Assembly: GCF_018119405.1 (NCBI RefSeq)
Contig: NZ_JAGPWC010000034.1
Coordinates: 1-49,444 of the forward strand
Direction of reading: 5' to 3'
DNA from: Massilia sp. ST3
GTDB taxonomy: Bacteria > Pseudomonadota > Gammaproteobacteria > Burkholderiales > Burkholderiaceae_D
Length of the DNA stretch: 49,444 bases
Shown here: positions 20,064-28,023 of the stretch, in pieces
How the letters are laid out: the number at the start of each line of letters is the position of its first letter
Numbering within the stretch: the first letter of the stretch is position 1
Notes under the pieces: generated by a model
Databases searched by the model: none
Seen by the model: only the letters and a program-made list of their open reading frames with translations
What the model was told of the DNA's origin: nothing
Translations under genes and position numbers: made by a program

Positions 20064-20816
20064 ATGAACCCGACCACCAGGCAGGACGAGCATGTCAGGT
20101 TGCCCAGCCCGGGCATCGAAGGCCGAGCGCCTGCGTCCTTCGATGCGGGTGGCGGCGGCGATGGCGTCTGGACCGACGTTGGCGGTTTGACCGGATGCCG
20201 GCGCTGCCTGGGCCCGGGCGACATCCTTTTTCGCGGGGGGCAGCCTTTCGCCACGCTCTACCGTGTCGTGAGCGGAGAACTCAAGACGTGGCGGCCGGAT
20301 CACCGCGGCCAGCCCTGTGTCACGGCCTTCGCCATGAGCGGCGACCTGCTGGGGATGGATGCGATCGGCGAAGGGCGGCACAGCTGCACGGCCGCCGCCC
20401 TCGACGACAGCGTCGTGGAAGAAATTTCGTATGCCAGACTGCAAGAGGTATTAACCCGTTCGCCGCAACTCATGCATCGCTTCCATTGTGCGATGAGCCG
20501 GGAGATCGAGCGTGAACAGGCCACGCTGAAGTATGCGAGCGCGCATGGGGCCGCACGGCTTGCGGGCTTCCTGATGGATCTATCGGCGCGCTACGCCGAA
20601 CGCGGCTTGCCGGCCCACCAGTTCCGGCTACGCATGTCGCGCGCGGACATCGGCAGCCATCTCGGACTGACCATCGAAAGTGTCAGCCGTTTGCTGACGC
20701 GCTTTCGCGACCAGGGCTGGATCGCGGTCGACAGGCGCCAGCTCGAACTGCGCGCGCCGAAGCGTCTCGCCGCGCTGCTGGCGGCCATGCCTGCTCCGTC
20801 GGCGCCGCCGCCTTAG
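20064..20816 (+). CDS. Crp/Fnr-family transcription regulator with FNR-type recognition helix
   Basis: 250 aa, cytoplasmic. The cyclic-nucleotide-binding-like beta-roll spans about 45-150 (GDILFRGGQPFATLYRVVSGELKT). A dimer helix follows. The winged helix (about 190-235: SRADIGSHLGLTIESVSRLLTRF) carries E-x2-S-R, which in FNR reads TTGAT half-sites. The N-terminus has a CRRC pair, but the four-cysteine [4Fe-4S] pattern of FNR is not seen: where FNR has its distal Cys this protein has EEISY. It may therefore sense by another route or use unusual ligands. The start is supported by AAGGGGAAAGG. It is a plausible regulator of the surrounding TTGAY-N4-RTCAA boxes. Its stop overlaps the convergent GGDEF gene's stop by four bases. 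Confidence 0.88.
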   Translation: MNPTTRQDEHVRLPSPGIEGRAPASFDAGGGGDGVWTDVGGLTGCRRCLGPGDILFRGGQPFATLYRVVSGELKTWRPDHRGQPCVTAFAMSGDLLGMDAIGEGRHSCTAAALDDSVVEEISYARLQEVLTRSPQLMHRFHCAMSREIEREQATLKYASAHGAARLAGFLMDLSARYAERGLPAHQFRLRMSRADIGSHLGLTIESVSRLLTRFRDQGWIAVDRRQLELRAPKRLAALLAAMPAPSAPPP

Positions 20817-21964
20817 GACGAAGTGCGTTCCGCCAGCACGACGCGGTCGCGCCCGCTTTCCTTGGCCTGATACAGGGCCGCGTCGGCTGCCGCAAGCAAG
20901 ACGCCGAAGTCGACATGCGCCGGCTCGAGCGCGGCAATGCCGATACTGATCGTGCACCGCACCGGGCCCGCAGGCGTGGCGAGCCGGATCGCGGCCACCG
21001 CCAAACGCATGCGCTCCGCGCAGGCGCGCGCCTCCTCCTCCGTGGTTTCCGGCATGACGCAGACGAACTCTTCGCCGCCCACTCGCCCGAAGTAGTCACT
21101 GGCCCGCAGTTCGGAAGAACATGCCTTGCTGACCTCGCGGATCAGGGCGTCGCCCGCCGGGTGGCCGAAATGGTCGTTCACGCGCTTGAAATGGTCGATG
21201 TCGAGCATGCAGACCGCCAGCGGACGGCCATAGCGCTTCGCCAGCGCAAGATCGTGTTCGGCCAGTTCCATCAGGTAGCCGCGCGCCAGCACGCCGCTCA
21301 AGCTGTCGTGGTGCGCGGAATAGGCCAGCGCGCGTTCGGCCAGGAAGGCGGCGCGCCGCATGCGTCCCTGGGCGACGGCCGTGCATGCCGCCAGGCCGAG
21401 GCATGCCAGGTAGACCAGCAGGCTGCTGGCCAGCGCCTGTGGAGCGAGCACCGCCGCGCCGAGCGCCGCGAACAGCGCCGAAGGAAACAGCAGCAGCAGG
21501 AACAGCCGCGGCAAGCGCGGTTCGAGCAAGGCCAGCGGGAACATGATGCCGGTGATGGCCGGAAGGGCAAGCACCAGCCCGCCGGGCAGGAGCGCCGAGC
21601 TGAGGATCATGGCGCCGCTGTGCGTTACGTACACGAGACCGCAGCGCCAGGCGACGCTCACGCGCGGGCCCCAGTCGATGTAACCGAGCGCGCCGACGAG
21701 CACCAGCGTCAAGCGCAGCGCGGTGGTGGCGGCGGCATGGCCGGGGGCGATCCAGTAATCCCATACGCTGAACAGGACGACAGCGATGCCGAACACCGCG
21801 CCCAGCTGGGGCAGGAGCGCGGCCAGCGTGCCGTCGAGCGCCACGTTGAACGCGCGCTCCTCGTCGTCGCCCGGCGTGCCGGCGGCCTGCAGGCGTGCCG
21901 CCAGCGTCCCGGCGTGCTTGCGTGAATCCGCATCCTTCGTCGGTTCTACTGGCATGGCGAGCAT
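20813..21964 (-). CDS. membrane-bound diguanylate cyclase (GGDEF)
   Basis: About 383 aa. Residues about 45-200 form five or six hydrophobic helices, a membrane sensor of unassigned type. A GGDEF domain follows (about 220-375: HHDSLSGVLARGYLMELAEHD, DIDHFKRVNDHFGHPAGD, RVGGEEFVCVMP). The active-site motif GGEEF is intact. An inhibitory I-site RASD lies exactly five residues before it, so product inhibition is expected. It makes c-di-GMP at the inner membrane. The start is uncertain: ATG at 21964 or 21955, neither with a clear RBS. It is 43 bases downstream of a Usp gene in the same direction, possibly the last gene of that operon. Confidence 0.88.
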   Translation of the reverse strand: MLAMPVEPTKDADSRKHAGTLAARLQAAGTPGDDEERAFNVALDGTLAALLPQLGAVFGIAVVLFSVWDYWIAPGHAAATTALRLTLVLVGALGYIDWGPRVSVAWRCGLVYVTHSGAMILSSALLPGGLVLALPAITGIMFPLALLEPRLPRLFLLLLFPSALFAALGAAVLAPQALASSLLVYLACLGLAACTAVAQGRMRRAAFLAERALAYSAHHDSLSGVLARGYLMELAEHDLALAKRYGRPLAVCMLDIDHFKRVNDHFGHPAGDALIREVSKACSSELRASDYFGRVGGEEFVCVMPETTEEEARACAERMRLAVAAIRLATPAGPVRCTISIGIAALEPAHVDFGVLLAAADAALYQAKESGRDRVVLAERTSS

Positions 21965-22007
21965 GGCCGCAGCGGCCGCGGGGAGCGGCAAGGGATCGCG
22001 GGGCCGG

Positions 22008-22508
22008 TCAGGCCGGACGGTTGGCGGGACAAGGTCTAGCCAGGGCCTGGGCGCGTTCGTCCTCCGACACCGGACGCAGTACCATGACCGGCACCGGCGC
22101 GCCGGCCAGCACCGCCTGGGTAACGCTGCCGGCAAGCAGGCGGCTCAGGCCACGCCGTCCGTGCGAGCCCATGAAAATCAGGTCGCACGCCTGCTCGCGC
22201 GCCGTATCGGCGATCGCCCTGCCCGGGTCCAGTGACAGCTCGACCCGCTGCGCACACGCCACGCCCGCATGGCGGGCGCGCTCGCACACCGCGCCGGCCA
22301 GCCGCTGCGCGTGTTCGGCGAGCACGTCCACGTCGACGCCGGGATCGATCGCCATCGCCCCCTCGGTCGACGGGATGATGGGCTCGGGCATGGCGACCGA
22401 CAGGGCCAGGATCTCGCTGCCGCAGGCACGGGCGAACTCGATCGCCGCGCCGACCGCGTAGTCGGAGACCGAAGAACCGTCGGTTGGAACCAGGATGCGC
22501 TTGTACAT
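22008..22508 (-). CDS. universal stress protein
   Basis: A 166-aa Usp domain protein starting MYKRILVPTDGSS. It has a complete nucleotide motif GSHGRRGLSRLLAGS (G-2x-G-9x-G-S). GAAGGT lies upstream of the ATG. It is the third gene of a head-to-tail Usp trio (23467 to 22008), separated by only 23 bases from the middle one. It probably shares the FNR-type promoter upstream of the first. Confidence 0.9.
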   Translation of the reverse strand: MYKRILVPTDGSSVSDYAVGAAIEFARACGSEILALSVAMPEPIIPSTEGAMAIDPGVDVDVLAEHAQRLAGAVCERARHAGVACAQRVELSLDPGRAIADTAREQACDLIFMGSHGRRGLSRLLAGSVTQAVLAGAPVPVMVLRPVSEDERAQALARPCPANRPA

Positions 22509-22531
22509 GGCGATACCTTCACGGAGATGGA

Positions 22532-22969
22532 CTAGCGATGCACCATGACCGGAATGGCGCTGTGGACAAGGACTTTTTGCGTCTCGCTGCCCAGCAGCAG
22601 TCCCTGGATGCCGCGGCGGCCGTGGGACGCCATCACGATCAGGTCGCAGCCGTGCTGGCGCGCCGTGGCGATGATGGCCTCGTAGGGGTTGTCGCCCTCC
22701 ACCTGCAGGCAGGTGCACGGCACGCCGGCATCGCGTGCGAGAGCGGCCACCTCGTCCAGCAAACGCGCGGCGCGCGCCATGCTGGCCTCCTTGTATCCGG
22801 ACGCCGTCTGCTCCAGCATCTCGGTATCGGCGGTGAAGGTGTGGAACGGGGGAACCGCCGTCATGGCGAACAGCTCGGCGCCCACGCTGCGGGCGAAGTC
22901 GACGGCGGCACTCGCGGCGCGCCCCGACGCTTCCGATCCATCGGTTGGAAACAGTATGCGCTTGTACAT
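22532..22969 (-). CDS. universal stress protein
   Basis: A 145-aa Usp domain. The start at 22969 (MYKRILFPTDGSEA) is preferred over the ATG two codons upstream because GGGAG then sits six bases away. The nucleotide motif is nearly complete (ASHGRRGIQGLLLGS, first Gly replaced by Ala). It is the middle gene of the Usp trio. Confidence 0.9.
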   Translation of the reverse strand: MYKRILFPTDGSEASGRAASAAVDFARSVGAELFAMTAVPPFHTFTADTEMLEQTASGYKEASMARAARLLDEVAALARDAGVPCTCLQVEGDNPYEAIIATARQHGCDLIVMASHGRRGIQGLLLGSETQKVLVHSAIPVMVHR

Positions 22970-23014
22970 ATCCATCTCCCATATTAACTTGCCTGAAGAT
23001 GCTCGCCGACAAGG

Positions 23015-23467
23015 CTAGGCCGGCAAGACACTCCCGCGGTAAAGCATGACCGGCACCGGCGAGTACGCGAGCACCAGTTGCGGCACCCTGCCGGCGATCA
23101 GCCTGGTCAAGCCTCCCTGCCCGTGGGTCGCCATGAAGATCAGGTCGCACTGCAGCTCGCCCGCGATCCGGATGATTTCCTCGTATTCCGACGACGCGAC
23201 GGCGGTGACGACGCGCGCAGGCACGCCGGCCTCCTGGGCGAGACGCGCGATCTTCCCGGCGCGCTGCGCGGCCGCATGCATGGCCGCTTCGCAGCCGCCT
23301 GGCCCTCCGTCCCGCGGGTCCGCACCATCGCAAGAAGGCGAACCGGGCTGGGCGATGGAAACGGCCACGATGTAGGCGCCACAGCCGCGTGCGAGCGCGA
23401 TCGCAGCGCGGCCTGCGGTTTCGGACGAGGCCGAGCCATCGGTGGGTACGAGGATTCTGCTGAACAT
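23015..23467 (-). CDS. universal stress protein
   Basis: A 150-aa Usp domain starting MFSRILVPTDGSAS. The nucleotide loop departs from consensus (ATHGQGGLTRLIAGR), so ATP binding is doubtful. It is the first gene of the Usp trio, with a perfect FNR-type box centred 77 bases upstream of its start. Confidence 0.9.
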   Translation of the reverse strand: MFSRILVPTDGSASSETAGRAAIALARGCGAYIVAVSIAQPGSPSCDGADPRDGGPGGCEAAMHAAAQRAGKIARLAQEAGVPARVVTAVASSEYEEIIRIAGELQCDLIFMATHGQGGLTRLIAGRVPQLVLAYSPVPVMLYRGSVLPA

Positions 23468-23537
23468 CGGGGTCTCGGCAAACCTTGGCCATCAATACAA
23501 GTCGTCATTAGTCTGCGCCGGCCGTGCAGACATTTGT

Positions 23538-23551
23538 TTGATGCAGATCAA
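23538..23551. promoter_or_regulatory. FNR/Anr/Dnr-type box overlapping the PEP-CTERM gene stop codon
   Basis: TTGATGCAGATCAA matches TTGAT-N4-ATCAA perfectly. It is centred 77 bases upstream of the first Usp gene of the trio. The TGA stop of the upstream PEP-CTERM gene (23548-23550) lies inside it. Confidence 0.85.
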
Positions 23552-24225
23552 GAACTCTTCACACCGAGGCGCCGACGCAAACCGAGGGTCAAGAGGCCGG
23601 CCGCCAGCAGTGCGCAGGACGCCGGCTCGGGAACGACGGCCACCTGGACCGACAGGGCGGCGTCCGTGGAAGACATTTGCCAGTGAAGCGGCACATCGGG
23701 GTAACCCGGAAACGCGTCGATTGTGTAATAACCATCGGCGCCGTCCCCCGTAGCGGCCTGGAACGGACTCAAGGGCCCGGTGGCTTGCGGATTGTCCGGC
23801 AAATAATACAGCGTGTTGGAAAACCGGACGATATAGCTGGCGTCCAGGGGGCCTGGCGTGGTGAACCAGACGGCATGGGTATAGGCATCGAAGCCGGCCG
23901 ACTGGTCGTAGCGATTGACGGCGCTGTGGGCAGCGCCCTCGTAGCGGTAGGCCTGGTCGCCGATGCGGAACGCGATGGTGGCCGGGCCGCCGTCATTGAA
24001 GGCCCAGTTGGAAGACAGCGAGTCCGGCGCGAAGGTGGACGTGAGCGTCAGCTCGAAGGGGCGCAATGCCGTCCCACCGCCGTTGTCCAGGCCGAGGGCG
24101 AACAGGATGGTGCTGTCGACACTGCTGGTACCGGCCGCGTGCGTGGTGACGGCGACCGGATCGGCAAGGACCATGGCCGGCAAGACGGAGGACAGCATGC
24201 AGAGGCGCTTGATCAGGATCGACAT
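23548..24225 (-). CDS. PEP-CTERM sorting-domain protein of unknown function
   Basis: A 225-aa exported protein with an N-terminal signal peptide (about 1-21, MSILIKRLCMLSSVLPAMVLA). The C-terminal PEP-CTERM tripartite signal is VPEP, then a hydrophobic helix (ASCALLAAGLLTLGL), then RRR. Such tails are processed by exosortase in EPS-producing Gram-negatives. The mature part is beta-rich, with Tyr-, Asn- and Gly-containing segments and no named domain. The ATG is three bases after AGGAG. No exosortase is in the window. Confidence 0.85.
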   Translation of the reverse strand: MSILIKRLCMLSSVLPAMVLADPVAVTTHAAGTSSVDSTILFALGLDNGGGTALRPFELTLTSTFAPDSLSSNWAFNDGGPATIAFRIGDQAYRYEGAAHSAVNRYDQSAGFDAYTHAVWFTTPGPLDASYIVRFSNTLYYLPDNPQATGPLSPFQAATGDGADGYYTIDAFPGYPDVPLHWQMSSTDAALSVQVAVVPEPASCALLAAGLLTLGLRRRLGVKSS

Positions 24226-24460
24226 TTTCTCCTCCCGCTCGAACGACTGGGACACGAAGCTTGGAATTCATGCATAGCCGGCCGCCGCGGCCGCCCTGTT
24301 CCAGCTTAGCCGCCAGGCAGCCTGCGTTCAAGCGGGATGTGCGGACCGCCGGCTGTTCAGTACGGGACGAAGCCGATGGCGTGGTGCGGATAGGTGCAAT
24401 CGACAATGCGCCCACTTGACGATTTCTCGATATTTGTTCAAGCCCCGTCTGACAGGCCAA

Positions 24461-25312
24461 TCACAAGCGCAGTTCGGTCATGATTTTCTCGGCAAGAAAA
24501 TCGCAGGGTGGACGCTTGGATTTGGAGCTGCGCGCCAGAACCACTTCGAGCGGATCGATCTCGGGCAAGCCTTGCGCCTGGCCCAGCAGGCTGAGGTGAG
24601 CCGGCACCGCACAGCGGGCCAGCGGCGCGATCGCCAGGCCCGCTTCGACCATGCTGAGCAGGCCCATCAGGCTGGGACTTTCATACGAGGTCCGGTAGCC
24701 GATCTTCTCGCGTTCGAGGCTGCGGATCGCGTTTTCGCGCGCCACGCTGCCGGGCAGGAACACCGCGATCGGCAGCGGCCGCTCGCGCCAGATCTCGTGC
24801 GCAGCCGGCGAGGCGGCCCAGACCATGGGCTCGAAGCGGATGAACTCTCCCGACAGGCCTTTCACGCGCGTGGCGCAGACCAGGTCGACCGATCCGTCCT
24901 TGACCATGGGAGCCAGCGCCACGCTCGGCAGCCCGACCACCTGGATCTCGACCTTCGGGTAGGTGGCGGAGAATTTCTTGAGGATGGAAGGCAGCAGCGA
25001 GGACGCGTAATCGTCCGGCACGCCGATGACCACCCGGCCGGTGATGTCGGGCCGGACGACGGCGGCCCACGCCTCGTCGCGCAGCGCCAGCATGCGCCGC
25101 GCGTAGGTCAGCAGCACCTCGCCATCCTGGGTCGGCATGACGTTCCGCGGGCCGCGCACGAAGAGCGGCTTGCCGAGCGCCGTTTCCAGGGTTTTGATCT
25201 GCATGCTCACCGCCGATTGCGAACGGTGCACGACTTCCGCCGCGCGGCTGATGTTGCCGGTATCAGCAACCGCCACGATCATGGCCAGGACATCGAGGTC
25301 GAGTGCCTTCAT
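24461..25312 (-). CDS. LysR-family transcription regulator
   Basis: 283 aa. The N-terminal winged helix-turn-helix spans about 1-60 (NISRAAEVVHRSQSAVSMQIKTLE). The periplasmic-binding-protein-like effector domain spans about 90-280. It diverges from the alpha/beta hydrolase gene across a 102-base A+T-rich gap with a LysR-style inverted repeat, so the hydrolase is the probable target. The effector is unknown. Confidence 0.9.
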   Translation of the reverse strand: MKALDLDVLAMIVAVADTGNISRAAEVVHRSQSAVSMQIKTLETALGKPLFVRGPRNVMPTQDGEVLLTYARRMLALRDEAWAAVVRPDITGRVVIGVPDDYASSLLPSILKKFSATYPKVEIQVVGLPSVALAPMVKDGSVDLVCATRVKGLSGEFIRFEPMVWAASPAAHEIWRERPLPIAVFLPGSVARENAIRSLEREKIGYRTSYESPSLMGLLSMVEAGLAIAPLARCAVPAHLSLLGQAQGLPEIDPLEVVLARSSKSKRPPCDFLAEKIMTELRL

Positions 25313-25334
25313 GGTAACAATTCGTTGGTATCAA

Positions 25335-25350
25335 ATATTCTGATGAATAT
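25335..25350. promoter_or_regulatory. candidate LysR operator
   Basis: ATATTC-TGAT-GAATAT is a perfect 6-bp inverted repeat with a 4-base spacer. It lies between the LysR gene and the divergent hydrolase gene and resembles a T-N11-A box. Confidence 0.55.
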
Positions 25351-25414
25351 CTTCAATATTATGCGATTTTCTCAGAGGACGCCATCGGGCATAGTAGCTG
25401 CAAAAGAGCCCATC

Positions 25415-26272
25415 ATGAACGCACGCACCGATCCCTCACTCATCGCCCACCCCGAGCCGTCCTTTGCGCGCCTGCCCTCGGGCGTCCGCTTGCCTTATGT
25501 GGCGCATGGCGCGGGCGAGCCGCTGCTGTTCGTGCATGGCTCGCTGTGCGACTACCGCTACTGGAGCCCCCAGACCCATGCCCTCTCCGCCGGTTTCCTG
25601 TGCATCTCGGTCAGTCTCAGCCATTATTGGCCGGCCCAGGATGCCGGCGCCAAGGGTGACTTCAACTGGCGCGCGCATGTGGCGGAACTGGCCGAGTTCA
25701 TCACGGCGATGCATCTCGGCCCCGTGCACCTGGTGGGACACTCGCGCGGCGGCTGCGTCGCCTTCCAGCTGGCGCGCGCCCATCCGGCCCTGGTCAAGAC
25801 CCTGACGCTCGCCGATCCCGGCGGCCCGCTGCACATCGACGGCAATGCGCCGGCCACCGAACCAGGAGCGACGGCCACGCTGCGCGCCAGGGTGGCTACC
25901 CTGATCGACAGCGGGGCATATGAAGCCGGGCTGGAACTGTTCGTCGACTCCGTCAGCATGCCCGGCATCTGGCGCAAGAGTCCCCCTTCCTTCCGCGCGA
26001 TGGCGATGGACAACGCTGCCACCTTGCCCAGGCAGTTCCGCGACCCGCTGCCGGCCTATACCCGCGCGGCCGCGGCCGAGGTGGCGTGCAGGACCCTGCT
26101 GGTCGATGGAGAAAAGAGCCCGCGCGAATACCGCGACAACGCGGACAGCCTCGCCGGCTGGATCGGGCGCGCCGAGCGGCGCTCCATGGCGGGCGCCTCG
26201 CATGGCATGAACGTCACGCATGCGGCGGCCTTCAACCGCCTGCTCCAGGCCTTCGTCGGCGCGGCGACCTGA
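25415..26272 (+). CDS. alpha/beta hydrolase
   Basis: 285 aa, no signal peptide. Alpha/beta hydrolase fold with oxyanion-loop HG (LLFVHGSLCDYRYW), nucleophile elbow GHSRGG (Ser110), an acidic residue in LLVDGEKSP, and the final His263 in ASHGMN. The triad looks complete. The natural substrate cannot be read; esterase, lactonase or dehalogenase-like activities are all possible. The ATG at 25415 is preceded only by a weak AAAAGAG; the open frame further upstream runs through the LysR gene and is not coding. Likely controlled by the divergent LysR regulator. Confidence 0.85.
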   Translation: MNARTDPSLIAHPEPSFARLPSGVRLPYVAHGAGEPLLFVHGSLCDYRYWSPQTHALSAGFLCISVSLSHYWPAQDAGAKGDFNWRAHVAELAEFITAMHLGPVHLVGHSRGGCVAFQLARAHPALVKTLTLADPGGPLHIDGNAPATEPGATATLRARVATLIDSGAYEAGLELFVDSVSMPGIWRKSPPSFRAMAMDNAATLPRQFRDPLPAYTRAAAAEVACRTLLVDGEKSPREYRDNADSLAGWIGRAERRSMAGASHGMNVTHAAAFNRLLQAFVGAAT

Positions 26273-26344
26273 AAGGTCTGACCATGCCCCCGCTCTCCGT
26301 GGACGCCGTGCGCGCCGGGGAGGCCCTGCGGACGAAGTCGCATA

Positions 26345-26375
26345 CAAGCAAGTGCGTCCGCATAGCGCTTGCTTG
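26345..26375. terminator. inverted repeat between convergent genes
   Basis: CAAGCAAG and CTTGCTTG form a perfect 8-bp stem around a 15-base loop, between the convergent hydrolase and endonuclease-family genes. There is no T-run, so a role as bidirectional terminator is only a suggestion. Confidence 0.35.
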
Positions 26376-26441
26376 GCACCGGCCGGGCATCTTCTCCTTC
26401 CGGCTGCCATCGACGTCAATGGTAGCCGGCCGCAACGCAGG

Positions 26442-27677
26442 CTAGAACGTCAACGTAAGGCTGCGCGGGCAGTGATCGCTGGTCTCGATGCGCTGGTCCG
26501 GCGCCTGTACGACGGCGGTCTTGCGCGAACCGAGCGGGGCCGGCTGGCGCGCCGCCAGCGGGCCGCTCAGCACGATATGGTCCAGGCCCGTGAATCCGCG
26601 GCAGCCCTGGTCGACCCCGGTCAGGGGCACCAGCTGCAGCGAGCGTGCGCCGTCGTTCAGCTCCTGCCACAGGTAGCGCGTGGCCACCCTGCCGTCCGCG
26701 TCCTGCTTCGGCACGCCGGCCGGATCGCTCCCGTCGGCGCGCACCTGCGCCGGGCGGATCGCCGCCGCGGCCTCTTCGTCGAGGCGGCGGTTGAAGTCCC
26801 CCAGCAGGACGAAGTCGGGGCTGCGCTTGGCGACGCTGTCGATCCAGCGCTCCAGCGGGGCGACCTGGCGGTTCAGCACCTTGCAGGCGCCGGCCGGATC
26901 GTCGAGCAGGCGCGCCTGGTAGATCGGGGTCGGCACGATGTTGGCGCAGCTGGACTTCAAGTGCACGTTCAGGAAGCTGATGCGGCGCCCCGCCGACTCC
27001 AGCTCGAGCGCCAGCCCGGGGCGCAGCTTGCGCGCATCCGGGTCGCCCGGATTGTCTTGCACCGCCAGGCCGGTATCGACGCTGCAGCGGGCGCCATCCG
27101 GGGCCAGGCTGCGGTCCCAGGCGAAGGCCACGGTCTGGAAGCCCTCGTGCGGCGCATCGCAGACGCCGAAGCGCTCGGCATGGCGTCCCAGCAGTTGCTT
27201 GACCACCTCGGCCGAACGCACTTCCTGGAAGGCGAGCACGCGCACCCCTTGCTTCTCGATCAGCTGGCCGACGGTCGCCTGCAGGCCGGCCAGCTTGGCC
27301 GCGTAGTCGCCGCTCGTGGGGGGCGCAGAGGCGCCGCGGCCCTGGTAGGCGTTACACGGCGCCATCATGGCCGCCTGCGCTGGACCGCCCGCCAGGCGCT
27401 CGGTATCGGCGACGCACTGGCGCGCCGCGCGGATGGCCTCTTCGCTTGGCGCCGCCTGCCCTGGTTGCCGGCGCGGGCGCGTATCGCACCAGGACACCGC
27501 CTTGCAGACGGCGGCGTGGCGGTCAAAGTCCTGCTGCGAACCGGCCCAGGCGAGGTTGAAGGATGCGACGCCGAATTGCACCGGCGGCGACTGTGGACCG
27601 GGTTCGGCGGCGTGGGCGGCGGCGCTGGCGAGCAGCGCGGCCAATAGTACGAGGCGAGTTGGCTTGGTCTTGAACAT
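26442..27677 (-). CDS. exported endonuclease/exonuclease/phosphatase-family protein
   Basis: 411 aa with a signal peptide (about 1-23, ending AAHA). The EEP fold catalytic set is present: SFNLAW at the start, Glu152 in LAFQEVRS, LNVHLKS, Asp294 and Asn296 in LLGDFNRR, and His402 in SDHCP. It is thus probably a periplasmic or secreted metal-dependent phosphodiesterase (DNase- or phosphatase-like). Several cysteines in the mature protein suggest disulfides. The ATG at 27677 has AGGAA seven bases upstream. The frame is open further upstream but that part overlaps a tRNA fragment and is not coding. Confidence 0.85.
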   Translation of the reverse strand: MFKTKPTRLVLLAALLASAAAHAAEPGPQSPPVQFGVASFNLAWAGSQQDFDRHAAVCKAVSWCDTRPRRQPGQAAPSEEAIRAARQCVADTERLAGGPAQAAMMAPCNAYQGRGASAPPTSGDYAAKLAGLQATVGQLIEKQGVRVLAFQEVRSAEVVKQLLGRHAERFGVCDAPHEGFQTVAFAWDRSLAPDGARCSVDTGLAVQDNPGDPDARKLRPGLALELESAGRRISFLNVHLKSSCANIVPTPIYQARLLDDPAGACKVLNRQVAPLERWIDSVAKRSPDFVLLGDFNRRLDEEAAAAIRPAQVRADGSDPAGVPKQDADGRVATRYLWQELNDGARSLQLVPLTGVDQGCRGFTGLDHIVLSGPLAARQPAPLGSRKTAVVQAPDQRIETSDHCPRSLTLTF

Positions 27678-27859
27678 CGGGTTTCCTGGTAGGGCACCTG
27701 CCTGCGATCGGATCCCGGCAGTGGTGCAGCGATGGATTATCGCGGAGTTCCTTAGCGACGGCAATGGCAGTCGCGTCCCTAGCGCCCAGGGCAGCGGTCG
27801 AACGAATGGACTGCAGTGCAGGACCGAGTGCGCATGGAGAGAACGGGGTCGGAAATGAC

Positions 27860-27884
27860 AATCGCCGGCATGAAGCCGGCGATT
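27860..27884 (-). terminator. stem-loop downstream of the tRNA fragment
   Basis: AATCGCCGGC-ATGAA-GCCGGCGATT is a perfect 10-bp stem with a 5-base loop, starting 10 bases beyond the CCA of the minus-strand tRNA fragment. Its position fits a tRNA terminator, though the T-tract is poor. Confidence 0.5.
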
Positions 27885-27894
27885 ATCTTGATTC

Positions 27895-27939
27895 TGGAGG
27901 CGAGGACGGGAGTCGAACCCGTCTAGACGGCTTTGCAGG
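27895..27939 (-). tRNA. tRNA-Cys(GCA) 3' fragment, candidate attachment site
   Basis: Read on the minus strand: anticodon-loop sequence CTGCAAA (GCA anticodon), GCCG of the anticodon stem, variable region, a T-arm ACGGGTTCGACTCCCGT, the acceptor 3' strand CCTCGCC, discriminator T and CCA. The required 5' half (acceptor GGCGAGG, D-arm, and the CGGC side of the anticodon stem) is absent upstream; A+T-rich sequence is found instead. A break inside the anticodon loop is where tyrosine recombinases commonly cross over, so this looks like an att scar rather than a working tRNA. Confidence 0.75.
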
Positions 27940-28009
27940 GCGTATATACTCAACAATTTCAAAGACTTACATAAGAACCACAATTTTCACCACTTGAGCT
28001 CGTTCAACC

Positions 28010-28023
28010 TTGGTCTAAATCAA
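28010..28023. promoter_or_regulatory. near-consensus FNR-type site without an obvious target
   Basis: TTGGTCTAAATCAA has one mismatch to TTGAY-N4-RTCAA. No start codon lies at promoter distance in either direction: the EEP-family start is over 300 bases away and the cytochrome gene ends at 28261. It may be a relic. Confidence 0.3.

Noticed and set aside
24416..25414. N-terminal extension of the alpha/beta hydrolase frame
   Set aside because: It runs antisense through the LysR gene and its promoter; the hydrolase fold begins right after 25415.
27895..28020. A complete or intron-containing tRNA-Cys
   Set aside because: No 5' acceptor strand GGCGAGG or D-arm was found in the following ~120 bases, and no group I intron core was recognised.
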